6,843 nt of DNA from an uncultured Actinomycetes bacterium (GTDB lineage Bacteria; Actinomycetota; Actinomycetes; Nanopelagicales; Nanopelagicaceae), in contig CAIMUD010000220.1 in NCBI GenBank assembly GCA_903844585.1, positions 1-6,843 on the forward strand, given 5' to 3'. The notes beneath the pieces are model-generated. The model worked only from the letters and a program-made list of their open reading frames with translations, was not told the DNA's origin and did no database searches. Below are positions 1-5,585 of the stretch, piece after piece. The first letter of the stretch is position 1, and every line of letters begins with the position of its first letter. The position numbers were made by a program, and so were the translations under genes.

Positions 1-1
1 G

Positions 2-97
2 AATCCACTTCTCCTTGCACTTGTCCTTGATGACCCACAAACCCTTACGCACGTCTTTCCAGACGTGGTAAATCTCATGCGTTGGAACGAATTTCAT
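2..97 (-). CDS. Unknown small-protein gene, N-terminal 32 codons only (runs off left edge)
   Basis: On the minus strand an ATG at 97-95 opens a frame that stays open to the window edge, giving 32 residues beginning MKFVPTHEIYHVWKDV. The composition is protein-like, with alternating aromatic and charged residues and many Lys codons. The start overlaps the stop of the preceding minus-strand frame in an ATGA, the usual sign of translationally coupled genes. The opening resembles short phage-encoded proteins that begin with M-K-x-V-P, but I cannot name a family and the phage link is an impression. Its orientation opposes the Nudix and helicase genes to the right. The plus-strand reading of the same bases is also open but lacks a start and looks less like protein. 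I see no clear Shine-Dalgarno sequence. Confidence 0.4.
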   Translation of the reverse strand, partial: MKFVPTHEIYHVWKDVRKGLWVIKDKCKEKWI

Positions 98-171
98 TTC
101 TTCACAAGCGTCGCAATGATGTCTTGCGCAGCTTCCTTGTAGAACTGCATGGCAAACTGCTGAAACTCCTG
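94..171 (-). CDS. C-terminal 25 codons of an unknown minus-strand gene, cut at a junction
   Basis: The minus-strand frame ending in TGA at 96-94 reads QEFQQFAMQFYKEAAQDI followed by a short Lys-ending tail. It has the look of an amphipathic helix at a protein C terminus. It overlaps the next minus-strand ATG by four bases (ATGA), suggesting one operon. The frame stays open further right, but there it is the antisense of the Nudix coding sequence and turns Cys/Phe-rich, so I place the boundary near 171. The gene body is therefore missing, and what remains is a fragment joined to unrelated DNA. Function is unknown. A virion-protein origin is possible but unsupported. Confidence 0.33.
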   Translation of the reverse strand, partial: QEFQQFAMQFYKEAAQDIIATLVKK

Positions 172-384
172 GTTTCTGACTCCAAGACTTTGATGCAAAC
201 TGTACCCCCAGGTCGCCTCGAAATCACAGAAGTGAAATGGTTTACACGTGAAGGGCTCAAGGCAGAAGCCGCCGAGGGAACACTTCTTCTGCCTCCAACA
301 TTTAGCGTTGCATACAAGATGATCTCGCGTTGGTTTGCAGAAGCTGATTCATCCACGCTTGTGAGCAAGACTGTTGGCAGGTAA
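172..384 (+). CDS. nudC: NAD(+) diphosphatase / NudC-type Nudix hydrolase, C-terminal fragment
   Basis: The 70 residues before the TAA at 382-384 match the C-terminal end of NudC-type Nudix hydrolases: an ITEVKWFTREGL segment, then LPPTFSVAYKMISRWF, the conserved Pro-rich turn and final helix of that family. Full-length NudC is about 250-320 residues, with an N-terminal domain, a zinc ribbon and the Nudix box (GX5EX7REUXEEXGU). None of these is present. In this frame, codons left of about 172 are open (a TTG at 82 could start) but show no Nudix features, so I take the start as a junction, not a true start. The family cleaves NAD(H) or NAD-capped RNA. As it stands this fragment could not be active. 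The stop lies 6 bases before uvrD2, so the two were probably co-transcribed. In M. tuberculosis a mycoredoxin gene sits between them; here it is absent. Confidence 0.62.
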   Translation, partial: VSDSKTLMQTVPPGRLEITEVKWFTREGLKAEAAEGTLLLPPTFSVAYKMISRWFAEADSSTLVSKTVGR

Positions 385-390
385 TTTGTA

Positions 391-2046
391 GTGGCACTTA
401 TTGCGGAAGAAATTTTGGCAGCTCTTGATGACGATCAAAAAGCAGTTGCGCTAGCTACTCGTGGCCCGGTCTGTGTTATTGCAGGAGCAGGAACTGGAAA
501 GACTCGAGCCATCACACATCGAATTGCTTATGCAGCAGCGATAGGAACAATGGATCCTGCAAAAGTTTTGGCGCTAACTTTTACTGCCAAAGCTGCAGGT
601 GAAATGCGTGTCCGACTTCGCACCCTTGGCGTACCTACCGTTGCTGCTCGCACAATTCACGCAGCGGCTCTTAAGCAACTTCTCTATTTTTGGCCCACAG
701 TATTTGGTGGGAAAACTCCAGATTTAATTACGGCAAAGAGCGGATTCATATCTGAAGCTGTAAATCGCGCCGGCCTTAGTGACTCGATTAGGGTCACCAA
801 CCGCGAACTCATGCGCGATATAGCCAGTGAAATTGAATGGGCCAAAGTTTCACAGATTGGCCCTGAGGATTTTGTTTCAGAGATCCAGAAGAGAGTACAA
901 AAGCCCCGGGCATCAGCTGAGCACCTTGCGAAGATTTATTCTGCGTATGAAAGCGTCAAGAAGCAAGAGTTGGCAATTGATTTTGAGGATGTACTACTAC
1001 TTACAACTGCCATGGTTGAAGAAGAGCGCGATGTACGCGAACGAGTGCAAGACCAATACAGATATTTCACCATTGACGAGTACCAAGACATTTCACCGAT
1101 TCAGCAGCGCCTTATCAATGCATGGCTAGGTTCTAGACAAGATATTTGTGTAGTGGGAGATCCAGCGCAGACTATTTATTCATTTGCTGGTGCTACTCCC
1201 GTTTTTCTAAATACCTTTACCCAGAGATTTCCAGAGGCCGAGGTCATTCGCTTGAGTACTGGATATCGGTCCACGCCAGAAATTATTTTTGCAGCCAACG
1301 CTCTATTGCGTCATGCATCGATGGGCCAGGAACTCGTTGCAACAAATAGCCATGGCGCAAAGCCCGCTGTTACTTCTTATTCTGATGAAGCCTCTGAGAT
1401 AGCAGGAGTCTTAAAGGAAATTACTGAATTACTTGCTAGCGGAACTCCCGCACAAGAAATTTCAATATTGGCTCGCACTAATAACCAACTTGGGGGCATC
1501 GAGCGAGCGATGAATAAGTTGGGCCTGCCATATCAAGTAAGAAACACTGAAAAATTCTTTGAGAGACAAGATGTCCGTGATTTCTTAAAACAAGTTCGCC
1601 AAGCATCCGTGCTTCCAACTCAGGGCGCTACCTGGATTGACGAACTTCGCACCATCGCGCAGCCATTTTTATCAGGTGAGAGCATCGATGGTATTGCCGC
1701 CCTTCTACACCTGGCTCGCGAGCTAGATAGCGATGAAAACTTTGCACCAAAAACTCTGCGAGGTTACTTACGTGAAGTAGAAGATCGAGTGCAGCAGAAC
1801 AATCCGCCGACGATGCCTGTTGTAACTCTTGCAACGCTGCATGCAGCCAAGGGACTTGAATGGGAACGCGTATTTATGGTGGGAGCATCTGAGGGAATAT
1901 TGCCCCTACAAATCGATGCAACTGAGGCGGTAATAAATGAAGAGCGCAGGCTTTTCTACGTTGGGATGACTCGCGCAAAGCAAGATTTGCATATAAGCCA
2001 CCGTGGAAATCCATCGAGATTCCTGCGTGAATCGGCCCTTATTTAG
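391..2046 (+). CDS. uvrD2: UvrD2-like SF1A DNA helicase lacking the C-terminal HRDC region
   Basis: This 551-residue superfamily 1A helicase should unwind duplex DNA 3' to 5' using ATP during repair or replication. Visible motifs in order: Q motif Gln16; Walker A GAGTGKT at 32-38; motif Ia LTFTAKAA; Walker B DEYQD at 229-233; motif III GDPAQTIYSFAGA near 256-268; motif IV GYRS at 291-294; motif V TLHAAKGLEW around H484; motif VI RRLFYVGMTRAK near 519-530. The protein stops about 20 residues after motif VI. Mycobacterial UvrD2 is about 700 residues and continues into a tetracysteine segment and an HRDC domain; neither is present, and the C-terminal half has no CxxC. The start is GTG 391, with only a weak AGG at 379-381 nine bases upstream, so coupling to the Nudix stop is likely. 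The UvrD2 call rests on position before whiB7 and the overall motif pattern; a shorter UvrD/Rep relative is the alternative. Confidence 0.9.
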   Translation: MALIAEEILAALDDDQKAVALATRGPVCVIAGAGTGKTRAITHRIAYAAAIGTMDPAKVLALTFTAKAAGEMRVRLRTLGVPTVAARTIHAAALKQLLYFWPTVFGGKTPDLITAKSGFISEAVNRAGLSDSIRVTNRELMRDIASEIEWAKVSQIGPEDFVSEIQKRVQKPRASAEHLAKIYSAYESVKKQELAIDFEDVLLLTTAMVEEERDVRERVQDQYRYFTIDEYQDISPIQQRLINAWLGSRQDICVVGDPAQTIYSFAGATPVFLNTFTQRFPEAEVIRLSTGYRSTPEIIFAANALLRHASMGQELVATNSHGAKPAVTSYSDEASEIAGVLKEITELLASGTPAQEISILARTNNQLGGIERAMNKLGLPYQVRNTEKFFERQDVRDFLKQVRQASVLPTQGATWIDELRTIAQPFLSGESIDGIAALLHLARELDSDENFAPKTLRGYLREVEDRVQQNNPPTMPVVTLATLHAAKGLEWERVFMVGASEGILPLQIDATEAVINEERRLFYVGMTRAKQDLHISHRGNPSRFLRESALI

Positions 2047-2065
2047 CTAGCCCCCTTTAATTGGG

Positions 2066-2095
2066 TTGCCTAAATCACATGCCATGGTTTATTCT
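2066..2095 (+). promoter_or_regulatory. Candidate whiB7 leader promoter
   Basis: TTGCCT (2066-2071) and TATTCT (2090-2095) are spaced 18 bases apart, each matching 4 of 6 positions of the vegetative sigma consensus. A TTTAATT tract lies just upstream of the -35 at 2056-2062. Known WhiB7-activated promoters carry a short AT-rich element just before the -35 that the AT-hook contacts, so autoregulation is possible. Predicted start is near 2102, some 58 bases before the upstream ORF. A small hairpin (CGTTC/GAACG, 2103-2116) would lie at the transcript's 5' end. The hexamers are imperfect and the call is tentative. Confidence 0.35.
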
Positions 2096-2159
2096 TATCA
2101 CTCGTTCAAAAGAACGAATAAACCAACGGCCCACGGGCAGTTAAGTGAAAGGGAGAGCG

Positions 2160-2321
2160 ATGATTAATTCATCAGCTTCATTCACAACAGCACGCGTATC
2201 ACGCGCTGCTGCGACTACCCATGCCAATTTCAAGCATGGAAATTGGCCCGCAGCGTCAAAGCCAGCGTTTTACGCGGCTTTTTATGCAGTGGATGAGGCC
2301 TTTGGAGGTCTAATCGGATAA
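2160..2321 (+). CDS. 53-codon upstream ORF (leader peptide) of whiB7
   Basis: ATG 2160 has a strong, well-spaced Shine-Dalgarno sequence (GGGAGAG, 2151-2157) and reads 53 codons to TAA at 2319-2321. The peptide starts MINSSASFTTARVSRAAATT and is rich in Ala, with an aromatic cluster FYAAFYAV at residues 37-44. It shows no signal peptide or known domain. It sits in the leader between uvrD2 and whiB7, where short upstream ORFs govern whiB7/wblC transcription in mycobacteria and Streptomyces. Its 3' end overlaps one arm of a hairpin that competes with the terminator at 2343-2383. This suggests that the act of translation, not the peptide, is the functional output. Three hairpins lie within its coding sequence. 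A stable functional microprotein is the alternative. Confidence 0.6.
   Translation: MINSSASFTTARVSRAAATTHANFKHGNWPAASKPAFYAAFYAVDEAFGGLIG
2189..2247 (+). other. Two hairpins inside the whiB7 upstream ORF
   Basis: Hairpin A pairs AGCACGCG (2189-2196) with CGCG-c-TGCT (2202-2210), with one bulged C and a five-base loop. Hairpin B pairs GCCAATTT (2223-2230) with AAATTGGC (2240-2247), a perfect 8-bp stem with a nine-base loop. Both lie early in the upstream ORF and would be opened by translating ribosomes. They may act as pause hairpins for polymerase or simply reflect local structure; no function is shown. Confidence 0.35.
2258..2283 (+). terminator. Terminator-like hairpin within the upstream ORF
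   Basis: AAAGCC-a-GCG (2258-2267) pairs with CGCGGCTTT (2273-2281) across the loop TTTTA. The GC core (GCC-GCG with CGC-GGC) is directly followed by five T residues (2279-2283). This has the form of a short intrinsic terminator, but it lies inside codons 33-42 of the upstream ORF. It could fold only when ribosomes are not crossing it, so it may end transcripts that are not being translated. The short stem with a bulge makes its strength uncertain. Confidence 0.42.
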
Positions 2322-2348
2322 CACCGAATAGACCCAAAACAGGGCCTC
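2295..2348 (+). promoter_or_regulatory. Predicted antiterminator of the whiB7 leader
   Basis: GAGGCC (2295-2300), inside the last codons of the upstream ORF, is perfectly complementary to GGCCTC (2343-2348), the 5' arm of the main terminator. Between them a strong inner hairpin forms: GGTCTAATCGG (2307-2317) with CCGAATAGACC (2324-2334), ten pairs and one A-A mismatch, spanning the upstream ORF stop codon. The outer helix and the terminator use the same bases and cannot coexist. Ribosomes reaching the stop would mask 2295-2321 and favour termination. Ribosomes halted earlier would leave the antiterminator free to form. Confidence 0.55.
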
Positions 2349-2383
2349 GAATCCACAAAGGATTCCGAGGTCCTTTTCTTTTT
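2343..2383 (+). terminator. Intrinsic terminator / attenuator upstream of whiB7
   Basis: GGCCTCGAATCC (2343-2354) pairs with GGATTCCGAGGTCC (2360-2373). This gives 12 base pairs with two single-base bulges (T2371, C2365) and the loop ACAAA. It is followed by a U tract, TTTTCTTTTT (2374-2383). It lies 22 bases after the upstream ORF stop and about 157 bases before the whiB7 start, so it is placed to cut off transcription before whiB7. Its 5' arm is shared with the antiterminator, the hallmark of an attenuator. Confidence 0.8.
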
Positions 2384-2539
2384 GTTAAGGGTTTTAAAAC
2401 TTTCAATAATAAAAATTGGGAGAGATAAAAAAGCCTAGAGCCAAGAGAGAAAACTGGGAGATCTACCGAAGATAAGTTAAATAAAACTGAACAGGTAAAA
2501 GGGCCGGTTCGGCAAAAATGAAGAAAGTGGGTGAGGGCT
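2384..2539 (+). other. A-rich leader segment before whiB7
   Basis: This stretch between the attenuator and the whiB7 start is strongly purine-rich, especially A, with no convincing ORF or long hairpin; a small GCCG/CGGC stem occurs at 2503-2513. It probably forms the unstructured 5' leader of read-through whiB7 mRNA. A secondary promoter (TTGTTA near 2382, TAATAA near 2407) can be drawn, but its spacing is poor. Confidence 0.3.
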
Positions 2540-2884
2540 ATGACAGTTCTCTACAGCGAACTACAAGTAGCAGGTTGGGCAGAAGCCGGAGACAAGATCG
2601 GGCTTCGCGATGTGACGATTGGTTACGACGATACGAAGTCGGCGACCTTCGCCATTCCCTGCCATGACGCTGACCCCGAACTCTTCTTTGCTGAATCCGA
2701 TGAAGAGATTGCACAAGCTAAGGCGATGTGCGCAAGTTGCCCAGTGCGTAACAAGTGTTTAGATGGCGCGATTTCACGCCAAGAACCTTGTGGCGTTTGG
2801 GGAGGACAGCTTATTGAAGATGGAGTAATTATTGAACGCAAGCGCCGTGCAGGTCGCCCTCCACGAATTGCGGCGTTCATGTAA
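2540..2884 (+). CDS. whiB7: WhiB7-type Fe-S transcription regulator
   Basis: This 114-residue WhiB protein likely binds a [4Fe-4S] cluster and partners the housekeeping sigma factor to activate stress and antibiotic-resistance genes. Counting from ATG 2540, the cluster ligands are Cys41, Cys64, Cys67 (CASC) and Cys73. The GVWGG turn is at 85-89, and the C terminus carries RRAGRPPR (102-109), an AT-hook-like GRP core typical of WhiB7 and absent from most other WhiB proteins. The N terminus MTVL resembles the MSVL of mycobacterial WhiB7, favouring ATG 2540 over the in-frame GTG at 2531; both have imperfect ribosome sites (GAGGG lies only 2 bases before the ATG). About 25 extra residues precede the first Cys compared with the roughly 92-residue M. 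tuberculosis protein. In the usual EPWGVWGG stretch the first Trp is replaced by Cys84. Expression is probably controlled by the attenuator upstream, and the gene ends at a strong convergent terminator. Confidence 0.9.
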   Translation: MTVLYSELQVAGWAEAGDKIGLRDVTIGYDDTKSATFAIPCHDADPELFFAESDEEIAQAKAMCASCPVRNKCLDGAISRQEPCGVWGGQLIEDGVIIERKRRAGRPPRIAAFM

Positions 2885-2901
2885 TTGTTGATCCGTCACC
2901 G

Positions 2902-2972
2902 AAAAATTCTGGCTTACTTGCTGGAGACTTGGTTCGTTAAAGTCTCTTCGCTTCGTAAGCCAGAATTTTTTT
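2902..2972. terminator. Two-tier bidirectional terminator between whiB7 and the ABC1 kinase gene
   Basis: A perfect 16-bp inverted repeat, AAAAATTCTGGCTTAC (2902-2917) with GTAAGCCAGAATTTTT (2955-2970), gives U tracts on both strands. It serves whiB7 (stop at 2884) and the convergent minus-strand kinase gene (stop at 3043). The 37-base loop holds a second stem, GAGACTT (2924-2930) with AAGTCTC (2940-2946). Loops of common intrinsic terminators are a few bases, so this stacked form is unusually long, but the termination role is well supported. Confidence 0.82.
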
Positions 2973-3042
2973 GCTCCGAATCCCTTAGGGTATTTCGTTT
3001 GATCAGGAAGAGCTCTCTTTCATTCCGGCGAGGGTTTAGAAA

Positions 3043-4371
3043 TTAAGAAAGGGAAGCGGGAGCGATTTCTGGGAACCAGGAGAGAGCTTCATCGCGGAAG
3101 TTTCCTTCTGCTTCTAGTTGGCAGAAAATTCCAGTTGTGCCAAGAGTTACGCGGTGAATAAGTACATATTCGGCTGGAAGATTTAGCTGAAAACCAATGC
3201 GCGCAGTTGGATTACGCGGATCTCCAACACGTGCACTTTGATCGCGTAGCCATTCGCGGGTGTACTTAAATGTTTCAGTGCGCAGCGGTTCTACAAGCGG
3301 CACTAAGAAATCAAGAACAAGCTGCGGATCAACGTTTACATCAGGCAAGATGAATCCATCTTTTTTAAACCCTTCGTAAAGGGCTTTCGCATCATCGTCG
3401 AGGGCGTGCTTTAAGAGATTTTTAAATGGTTCTGGAAAGCCATTTGGAAGGCGGTTACATGCGCCAAAATCAAGAATTCCAATACGGCCATCTGCCAGCA
3501 AACGGAAATTTCCAGGGTGTGGATCGGCATGAAGAAGTCCCGCGCGCTCAGGGGCTGTGAAGTGGAATCTGGCCAAACGAAAACCAGCATTGTTTCGCTC
3601 TTCTTGAGTGCCTTCAGAGATGACCTTTGAAAGGGGCTTGCCCTCTAGCCATTCGCTCACAAGAACTTTATCGGTCGCTGTCACAACTTTTGGGATTGCT
3701 ACATCTGGATCATTTTCATATGCGTTCCAGCACGCTGTCTGCGCTTCGGCTTCATATTTGTAATCAACTTCTTCAATGATTCGCGCGCGCAACTCTTCAA
3801 GTAGCGGCTGAATATCAAGGCCGGGCAAAACCAACTGGAAAACTTTTGAGAAGCGCTGAATCTGATTTAGATCAGAAATAAGTGCTTCTGCTGCACCAGG
3901 ATATTGAATCTTGACCGCGACTGTCCGTCCATCTTTCCATTGCGCTTTATGAACCTGCCCAATTGATGCCGCTGCAACAGGTTGGTCATCGAAAGAAGCA
4001 AAGTTATCGCGCCAATCTTCACCGAGTTCTTTTGCCAAAACTTTATGAACAACTCGCGCAGGAAGCGGCGGAGCTGCCTCCTGAAGTTTTGTAAGAGTTT
4101 CGCGGTAAGGCTTTGCAATATTTTCTGGAAGGGCAGCTTCAAAAACTGAGAGCGCTTGACCAAATTTCATTGCCCCGCCTTTTAATTCGCCAAGGACTTT
4201 AAACATTTGCGCCGCGGTCTTCTCTTGAATTTCAGCGAGTACAACCGAAGATGATTGCCCAACAAGTTGTTTTCCAAAACCAAGTGCGCTGCGTCCCGCC
4301 AAGCCCACAGGAATTGAGATCATCTTCGCTGAACGCGCAGCGGTAGAACTCGGAATCTCTTGATCGGGCAT
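3043..4371 (-). CDS. ABC1/UbiB (AarF)-family atypical protein kinase-like protein
   Basis: The 442-residue protein has every signature of the ABC1 (ADCK/UbiB) fold: the KFGQ motif (69-72, the family's KxGQ), the Ala-rich loop AAASIGQV (133-140) replacing the Gly-rich loop, the VAVK lysine (K154), the EEVDYKYEAEA helix (200-210), the catalytic loop HADPHPGNF (281-289, Asp283 and Asn288) and DFG (301-303). Family members bind ATP and often act as ATPases or small-molecule kinases supporting quinone or lipid metabolism. I see no ubiquinone genes here, and actinobacteria use menaquinone, so the substrate is unknown. The M. tuberculosis gene beside whiB7 (Rv3197) is a homologue by position, formerly annotated as an ABC-transporter-like ATP-binding protein. 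No C-terminal membrane helices are evident, unlike E. coli UbiB. The gene lies 48 bases after the E1-like gene, probably in one transcript. ATG 4371 has no clear ribosome site. Confidence 0.9.
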   Translation of the reverse strand: MPDQEIPSSTAARSAKMISIPVGLAGRSALGFGKQLVGQSSSVVLAEIQEKTAAQMFKVLGELKGGAMKFGQALSVFEAALPENIAKPYRETLTKLQEAAPPLPARVVHKVLAKELGEDWRDNFASFDDQPVAAASIGQVHKAQWKDGRTVAVKIQYPGAAEALISDLNQIQRFSKVFQLVLPGLDIQPLLEELRARIIEEVDYKYEAEAQTACWNAYENDPDVAIPKVVTATDKVLVSEWLEGKPLSKVISEGTQEERNNAGFRLARFHFTAPERAGLLHADPHPGNFRLLADGRIGILDFGACNRLPNGFPEPFKNLLKHALDDDAKALYEGFKKDGFILPDVNVDPQLVLDFLVPLVEPLRTETFKYTREWLRDQSARVGDPRNPTARIGFQLNLPAEYVLIHRVTLGTTGIFCQLEAEGNFRDEALSWFPEIAPASLS

Positions 4372-4419
4372 GGCGCTAATGGTGCCGAACTTTTACCGTT
4401 GGCGCGAATTGAAAATTGG

Positions 4420-5550
4420 CTACCAACTGCACCCGCACGAAGGGTGGCGGGTAACCGCGATGTGTTTGGCGTTACATAACGAGAGTAAATCTATTTCAAG
4501 GACCGAACCCATCAAGTCGCAAGTGCCGGTATCAATTAACTGCAAGGCGATGGAAGCGACCAGTGAAGAGAGATAGTGCGCAGCTATTACGGGTAATTCA
4601 GAGTTAATTGATCCGGTGCGCACAATTTCTGGGCCCATTTCACTTTGGTCGATTTCTAGAAGTTCTACGCAGCGATTACATGGTGAATAACCTGGTTGAA
4701 CGATTGGGCCAATCCGCAGCGATGCACCCTTAACTTCACCGATAATTAAATGCTGCTGTCCTGCAGTCATCCAGAGTGCGCGCATCACTGGATCAATCTC
4801 ACCGAAATGAATTTTTAAGGTTTGTTCATGAAAGTCTGGCTCCAACTCCGATGCGTTCTCCTTTTTTTCTAAAGGAAGCAGAGAAATTTCTTTTGAAAGC
4901 TCAATAGTTCTAGTTTTAAACGCTTTTCCCAAATCCGTTGAACGAATTGATCCAGCTTCGATATCTGTATCAACAATTAGCGGTGAACTCTGACGGTATC
5001 CCATTCCAAATTGCGTATGTGTAACTCCACTTGCAAGAAGAAGTGCAAAAAGCTGAGTGGCTGCACGGGAGTCACCTGAAATTTCAATATGGGCAAGATG
5101 CCTCTGGTTAATTGTTTCAATCCCAGAATCTTCAACTCCTTTAATCCATCGCGACTGTACGAGTTCGGGTTCGATCTTCTTTTTCAACTGATCGAGTGCT
5201 GCATCGCCTTTGTGCTGACTTGCCACCTTAGCTTTCTCCGTGATTGCAGATACATAACGATCTGAAACCCGAAGTGCGCTCTGTTCACTTTCTATAAGAC
5301 CGCACTCTTGTAAATCGCCTATAAGTTTTATGAGCTGATCTTTGGTGTGTTCCGATAAATTTAGAAGCGAGCCTAAGAAAAGTTCTGATTCTGGGGTACT
5401 TACATTTGTCGCAAAATATTCAAAGATAGTGCGAGCGCATTTCGATTGGAATTTGACCTTTGCGCGTGGAGTTCCTATGTAAAAAAATCCCAGATCCTTG
5501 GATTCATAGAGAGCGACGCCTTGTTTAAGGCGAAAAGTACGAGAATTCAT
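4420..5550 (-). CDS. E1/ThiF-like protein related to TOMM cyclodehydratase partner (leader-peptide-binding) proteins
   Basis: The 376-residue product has an N-terminal region (about 1-88) that reads as a winged-helix, PqqD-like module, of the sort that binds RiPP leader peptides. A Rossmann-like strand-helix follows at about 153-175 (HIEISGDSRAATQLFALLL). The C-terminal zinc site is formed by C291-x2-C294 (SPCNRC) and C372-x-C374 in the final CGCSW. The GPIVQPGYSPC segment is typical of the cyclodehydratase-related E1-like family that partners YcaO enzymes. The E1 glycine motif (GxGxxG) is missing, so ATP-dependent adenylation is unlikely. No YcaO gene or precursor peptide is visible here, so the role is unknown. 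The frame is open back to a GTG at 5628 (402 residues). I prefer ATG 5550, which begins the conserved-looking module and has AGGAG at 5557-5553, though only two bases away; ATG 5586 is the other choice. Confidence 0.68.
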   Translation of the reverse strand: MNSRTFRLKQGVALYESKDLGFFYIGTPRAKVKFQSKCARTIFEYFATNVSTPESELFLGSLLNLSEHTKDQLIKLIGDLQECGLIESEQSALRVSDRYVSAITEKAKVASQHKGDAALDQLKKKIEPELVQSRWIKGVEDSGIETINQRHLAHIEISGDSRAATQLFALLLASGVTHTQFGMGYRQSSPLIVDTDIEAGSIRSTDLGKAFKTRTIELSKEISLLPLEKKENASELEPDFHEQTLKIHFGEIDPVMRALWMTAGQQHLIIGEVKGASLRIGPIVQPGYSPCNRCVELLEIDQSEMGPEIVRTGSINSELPVIAAHYLSSLVASIALQLIDTGTCDLMGSVLEIDLLSLCNAKHIAVTRHPSCGCSW

Positions 5551-5585
5551 TGCTCCTGCATTTTTGGCTTTTTTGGAAGTTGTCA

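Noticed and set aside
2..142. Plus-strand open frame over the left end, ending in TAG at 140-142
   Set aside because: It is the exact antisense of the minus-strand frame, has no start within the window, shows no link to Nudix sequence, and has less protein-like composition than the minus-strand reading.
102..368. Minus-strand ORF of 88 residues opposite the Nudix fragment
   Set aside because: It is antisense to a clearly conserved NudC C terminus and matches no family.
2518..2520. ATG just upstream of whiB7 as an alternative start or second leader ORF
   Set aside because: It is out of frame with whiB7 and has no ribosome site; its frame runs as a shadow through the whiB7 coding sequence.
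2623..2880. Minus-strand ORF opposite whiB7
   Set aside because: It is antisense to a WhiB protein with all four cluster cysteines, and its composition is typical of a shadow frame.
4370..4576. Plus-strand ORF across the kinase / E1-like gene boundary
   Set aside because: It lies over the C-terminal zinc-site coding sequence of the minus-strand gene and lacks recognisable features.
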